Shown here one piece after another: positions 4,096 through 7,109 of a stretch of DNA of 7,109 bases (position 1 is its first letter; each line of letters opens with the position of its first letter). The stretch spans positions 1-7,109 of the forward strand of contig CALASV010000049.1 in the NCBI GenBank assembly GCA_937888895.1. The letters run 5' to 3'. The DNA is from an uncultured Clostridia bacterium (GTDB lineage Bacteria; Bacillota; Clostridia; Lachnospirales; Lachnospiraceae). A model generated the notes under the pieces. The model searched no databases. It saw nothing but the letters and a program-made list of their open reading frames with translations, and was not told the origin of the DNA. The position numbers and the translations under genes are program-made.

Positions 4096-6441
4096 TTAAT
4101 AATTCATATTTTTATCCATCACAGGAAGTCGCATAATTACTTTGAGCACATTCATTGCATTTCGTTGTACTTCCCCTAATTTCAATTTCTCTGTACCAAT
4201 AGATTCCAATGTATTATCGTTATTACTGTTAGCTTCTGCATCTACTACTACCATATACAAGTCATTTTGGCTTCGAACCATAGGTGCTGTTTGTTGTGGT
4301 GAGCCTTCTTCTCCTTCTTCATTTCCTTTTGCCCACCAATCTGTCATTACCAAACCTTGATAGCCCCATTCTTTTCTTAAAATATGAGTAAGTAAATCAT
4401 AATGGCTAGAAGTCCATATTTCATTGACTGGATTATAAGAGGACATAATTGTATAGGCTCCGCCTTCTTTACAAGCGATTTCAAAACTCTTTAAGTAAAG
4501 TTCACGAATGGCACGTTCGGAAACCCTCGCACTTACAAAATGTCTACGATGTTCTTGGCTATTCGCAATAAAATGCTTGATGGTACCTGTAACACCTTGT
4601 CTATGCAATCCTCTTAATTGTGCTGTTGCCATACGTCCTGCTACCAATGGATCTTCGGAAAAATATTCAAAATTTCTTCCATTGAGTGGATTTCTATGCA
4701 AGTTTAATCCTGGTCCAAGTAAAATATCAATGTTATTTTTTCTCATTTCCAAGCCTAAACATTCAAACAATTCCGTAGAAAGTGCTTCGTTGAAACTACA
4801 AGCAAGACAAGTTCCATTTGGAATCGAAAATGCAATAGCTCCAGAATCCATTCGTAAACCACTTGGTCCATCCGTACAACAAGCAATTGGAATACCAAAT
4901 TCTCGTAACGATGGGGAAAGTCCACCAATTGCACCACCTGTTCCAGCCGTTACTTTTGGAGAATTCATTCCTTCCCCTCGAAGAAGTGTGCAAAGTTGTT
5001 CGTTAGAAAGCTGTGCCATAAATTGTTCCATTGTCACTTTTCCTAATTTCACATCTTTTAACTTATATCCTTTATCCCCTGTATAAGCAATATCTTCTGG
5101 ACGATTTTCATTGATTCTTTCTTTCAAATTATAAGTTCTTAATGGAACGTCTTCATATTCCATCAAAAATCCAGTTTCTGTTTCTACTGGATGCATTCGC
5201 TTAAATTGTGTTACAGGAGACACTGCTTTACTCAATTGCTCTACTAAAATCGTTTCTTTGACTGCATAGCGACCTGCTTTTGTTTCACATCGCACTCCAT
5301 TTCCTATATAAAATGTATAAGTACCTTCTTCTAATACATACGCTGATGGATAACCTGATACTCCACTATCATCATAAGAAGAAAAATAATATCTATCGCA
5401 AAAAATAGCTAAACGCTGTGTTTGTCCTGCAGCAAGTTCTTTTGTTTTAGCAAATCCACAAAGAATTCTAGATGGTTTTCCAAGTTTTCCTTGTGGTGCA
5501 TTTACATAAACTTGTACCACTTCTTTTCCAGCTCTTATTCCTAAGTTTGTAACATCTACTTCTATGAAAACTCCATTTGGTTTCCAAAGAAATGTACATA
5601 CTTTTTTATCAAAAGTTGTATAAGATAAACCAAATCCAAATGGATATAACACTTTTTCTTTTGCAACCGTTTCAAAGTAGCGATATCCTACATAAATATC
5701 TTCCTCGTATACATTAACATCTCCTCCTCCAAAATTTTTCGTAGAAGGATAATCAGCAATATCTAATGCAACAGTATCTGCTAATTTGCCACTTGGATTT
5801 ACTGCACCTGTAAGTACATCAACTACAGCATTACCACCTTCTTGACCACCTTGCCATACATATAAAACAGCAGAAGGCTGATAGGTTTTCACCCATTTCA
5901 TATCTATTACATTACCTACATTTAAAAGAACAACTGTCTTTTCAAAATGTTTACAAACTAATTCTAACATTCGTTCTTCTACTTTCGTGAGCAAATAGCT
6001 TCCTCTTGTCGCAGAATTATCTTTATCTTCTCCTGCTGTTCTTGCAACAACAATAATTGCTACCTCAGATTCTTTTCTTGCCTTTTTCACAAAATCTTCT
6101 TCCAAAGGCATTTCTTCTTGACACCAAGGTTCTGTTGCCCAACCTGTTCCATTATCAAACTCATGTTCTTTCACCCATGACACATACGCATTTTTTACGG
6201 CTTGATTGAGACAAATATTTTCATTACATTCTAATGCATCTAAAATACTTACGACATACTCTGTATTTACCATACCACCAGAACCTGTCCCACTTTTCAC
6301 ATAATTTAACTGACTACGACCAAAAAAAGCTACTTTACAACCTTTTTGTAACGGTAAAACATTTTGTTCATTTCGCAAAAGGACAATACCCTCTGCTGCT
6401 ATTTGTCTTGCTAAACTCGTATACTTTTTCATATCTAACAT
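4096..6441 (-). CDS. GH3 beta-glucosidase with swapped domain order (C-terminal domain first)
   Basis: A 781-residue cytoplasmic glycoside hydrolase that removes terminal beta-linked sugars, probably glucose, from short oligosaccharides by a retaining mechanism. Domain order is inverted relative to most GH3 enzymes. The alpha/beta sandwich comes first (about 10-275: EGIVLLRNEQNVLPL, then AGEDKDN with likely acid/base Glu138, YVWQGGQEGG, PFGFGLSYTTF). A fibronectin-III-like domain follows (about 305-400). The (beta/alpha)8 barrel comes last (about 465-775): TDGPSG (523-528), GRNFEYFSEDP (588-598), KHF (622-624) and the nucleophile Asp701 in MTDWW. All catalytic residues are present and the length fits this subfamily, known from Butyrivibrio fibrisolvens BglA. 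No signal peptide is seen. AAGGAG lies 10 bases before ATG 6441, favouring it over ATG 6432. Exact sugar specificity cannot be read from sequence. Confidence 0.93.
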   Translation of the reverse strand: MLDMKKYTSLARQIAAEGIVLLRNEQNVLPLQKGCKVAFFGRSQLNYVKSGTGSGGMVNTEYVVSILDALECNENICLNQAVKNAYVSWVKEHEFDNGTGWATEPWCQEEMPLEEDFVKKARKESEVAIIVVARTAGEDKDNSATRGSYLLTKVEERMLELVCKHFEKTVVLLNVGNVIDMKWVKTYQPSAVLYVWQGGQEGGNAVVDVLTGAVNPSGKLADTVALDIADYPSTKNFGGGDVNVYEEDIYVGYRYFETVAKEKVLYPFGFGLSYTTFDKKVCTFLWKPNGVFIEVDVTNLGIRAGKEVVQVYVNAPQGKLGKPSRILCGFAKTKELAAGQTQRLAIFCDRYYFSSYDDSGVSGYPSAYVLEEGTYTFYIGNGVRCETKAGRYAVKETILVEQLSKAVSPVTQFKRMHPVETETGFLMEYEDVPLRTYNLKERINENRPEDIAYTGDKGYKLKDVKLGKVTMEQFMAQLSNEQLCTLLRGEGMNSPKVTAGTGGAIGGLSPSLREFGIPIACCTDGPSGLRMDSGAIAFSIPNGTCLACSFNEALSTELFECLGLEMRKNNIDILLGPGLNLHRNPLNGRNFEYFSEDPLVAGRMATAQLRGLHRQGVTGTIKHFIANSQEHRRHFVSARVSERAIRELYLKSFEIACKEGGAYTIMSSYNPVNEIWTSSHYDLLTHILRKEWGYQGLVMTDWWAKGNEEGEEGSPQQTAPMVRSQNDLYMVVVDAEANSNNDNTLESIGTEKLKLGEVQRNAMNVLKVIMRLPVMDKNMNY

Positions 6442-6509
6442 AAAATAATCACTCCTTGCGTAGTTTTATATTTCGAGTTATTTAACAATTTATACTTTGT
6501 CATACTTTT

Positions 6510-6537
6510 ATTTTATCAATTAATTATATATTTGCAA
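6510..6537 (-). promoter_or_regulatory. Tentative promoter of the GH3 gene
   Basis: In the 131-base gap upstream of the GH3 gene, the minus strand offers TTGCAA (6532-6537) and TAAAAT (6510-6515) with 16 bases between. An alternative is TTGATA with TATAAA further downstream at 19-base spacing. The region is so AT-rich that either could be chance. No hairpin terminator for the upstream hydrolase gene is visible here, so read-through from it is possible. Confidence 0.3.
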
Positions 6538-6572
6538 TTATTTCTGTTCCTTAATCATTATGTATAAAATCA

Positions 6573-7109
6573 TTATTCTTTCAAAAAAGCAATAGAACTA
6601 AGTGTTTTTCTAAAAAATCGTTCTACGGCATCTTCATAAGCCTTTGCATCGAAACAATAACTCATTCCATGTCCTGCACCTGCTACTGTAACTAATTCTA
6701 CTTCCGAAACACACGCTTCTTTACAAGCAATACTCATAGAACAAGGCACAAAATCATCTGCTTCTCCATGAATTAAAAGCACTGGCACTTTACAATGTTT
6801 CATACTTTCTACTGCTGAAGATTCTTCTAAATTAAAATGACCAAAAATTTTTGCAGAACATTTTGCTAATGGATATAGAAGTTCTGCTGGTAATTTCATA
6901 CTTTTCATAACAGAAATCAAAATCTCCTTTGGCGAAGAATATCCACAATCTGCCATAATTCCTTTTACATTGTTTGGAAGTCCCACATCTGCTGCCATCA
7001 TCACGGTAGCTGCACCCATGGAAAGCCCCGAAAGTAAAATCTCAGTATCTTTTCCAAAACGGTCAATTAAATAATTAGCCCAACATTTACAATCATAACG
7101 CTCTTTTAC
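6573..7109 (-). CDS. Alpha/beta hydrolase (esterase/lipase/peptidase-like), C-terminal 178 residues, 5' end off right edge
   Basis: The frame is open to the right edge at 7109, so the ATG at 7019 is internal, not the start. The serine nucleophile elbow GLSMG spans it (Ser codon at 7020-7022). Asp in LLIHGEADDFVP and His in AGAGHG complete the catalytic triad in the correct order and spacing. The visible part covers the C-terminal half of a roughly 300-residue enzyme, with a lid segment (KSMKLPAELLYPLAK...) between triad members. It resembles the Hydrolase_4/YqkD-like group found across Firmicutes, in which substrates are mostly unknown. Whether an N-terminal membrane anchor exists cannot be seen. 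It lies 131 bases upstream of the GH3 gene in the same direction; a shared role, such as removing acyl groups from sugars, is only a possibility. Confidence 0.85.
   Translation of the reverse strand, partial: VKERYDCKCWANYLIDRFGKDTEILLSGLSMGAATVMMAADVGLPNNVKGIMADCGYSSPKEILISVMKSMKLPAELLYPLAKCSAKIFGHFNLEESSAVESMKHCKVPVLLIHGEADDFVPCSMSIACKEACVSEVELVTVAGAGHGMSYCFDAKAYEDAVERFFRKTLSSIAFLKE

Noticed and set aside
4508..5086. Plus-strand 192-codon open frame
   Set aside because: It is antisense to the conserved GH3 barrel, has no ribosome binding site, and its composition (Cys/Pro/Ser-rich) is that of a mirror frame.
6553..6575. Direct repeat AATCATTA (6553-6560 and 6568-6575)
   Set aside because: An 8-base AT-rich match with two copies is expected by chance in this gap and one copy includes the hydrolase stop codon.
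1..7109. CRISPR arrays, tRNA/rRNA genes, insertion-sequence ends, riboswitches
   Set aside because: No regularly spaced repeats, no cloverleaf or rRNA-like stretch, no transposase, and leaders are short without recognisable aptamer structure.

Overview
The window is AT-rich, with strong AGGAG-type ribosome binding sites, consensus sigma-A promoters and compact intrinsic terminators. Together with the protein families, this points to a low-GC Firmicute, most likely an anaerobic gut or rumen member of the Lachnospiraceae (Butyrivibrio/Roseburia/Eubacterium-like). Key indicators are a GH3 beta-glucosidase with swapped domain order, an orphan AAA-ATPase/PD-(D/E)XK protein, and an XRE-cupin regulator directly upstream of potA. 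The genus assignment is inference.

Left part (1-1129, minus strand): the start of a polyamine uptake operon. A helix-turn-helix plus cupin regulator (490-1029) is followed after 20 bases by potA, the ATPase of the spermidine/putrescine importer, which runs off the left edge. A near-consensus promoter (1102-1129) drives the pair. Two overlapping palindromes (1069-1092) lie just after the predicted transcription start and look like the regulator's own operator.

Middle (1205-3051, minus strand): a self-contained single-gene unit for a 557-residue AAA-ATPase-like/PD-(D/E)XK protein of unknown function, with its own promoter and its own intrinsic terminator.

Accessory zone (about 3030-4090): remnants and small genes. 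On the minus strand there are two apparently decayed small genes, a ~54-codon ORF with a nonsense codon and a frameshift, and a small lipoprotein with a frameshift. On the plus strand an intact antitoxin-like gene (3759-3980) overlaps the start of a PIN-type toxin that is cut to 27 codons. An AT-rich 39-base hairpin sits between the two directions, and a strong two-way terminator (4052-4087) closes the zone.

Right part (4096-7109, minus strand): a cytoplasmic GH3 beta-glucosidase with its C-terminal domain placed first, and upstream of it a partial alpha/beta hydrolase that runs off the right edge. These are probably part of sugar/plant-fibre metabolism, but the window does not show that they are one operon.

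The genes do not form one pathway. The picture is two stable core units (polyamine import; glycoside hydrolysis) with an accessory hotspot between them holding an orphan ATPase-nuclease, a de-toxified toxin-antitoxin locus and degraded small genes. I did not find a clearly new multi-gene system. The most checkable points are the swapped GH3, the orphan antitoxin, the layered operator and the decayed lipoprotein region.
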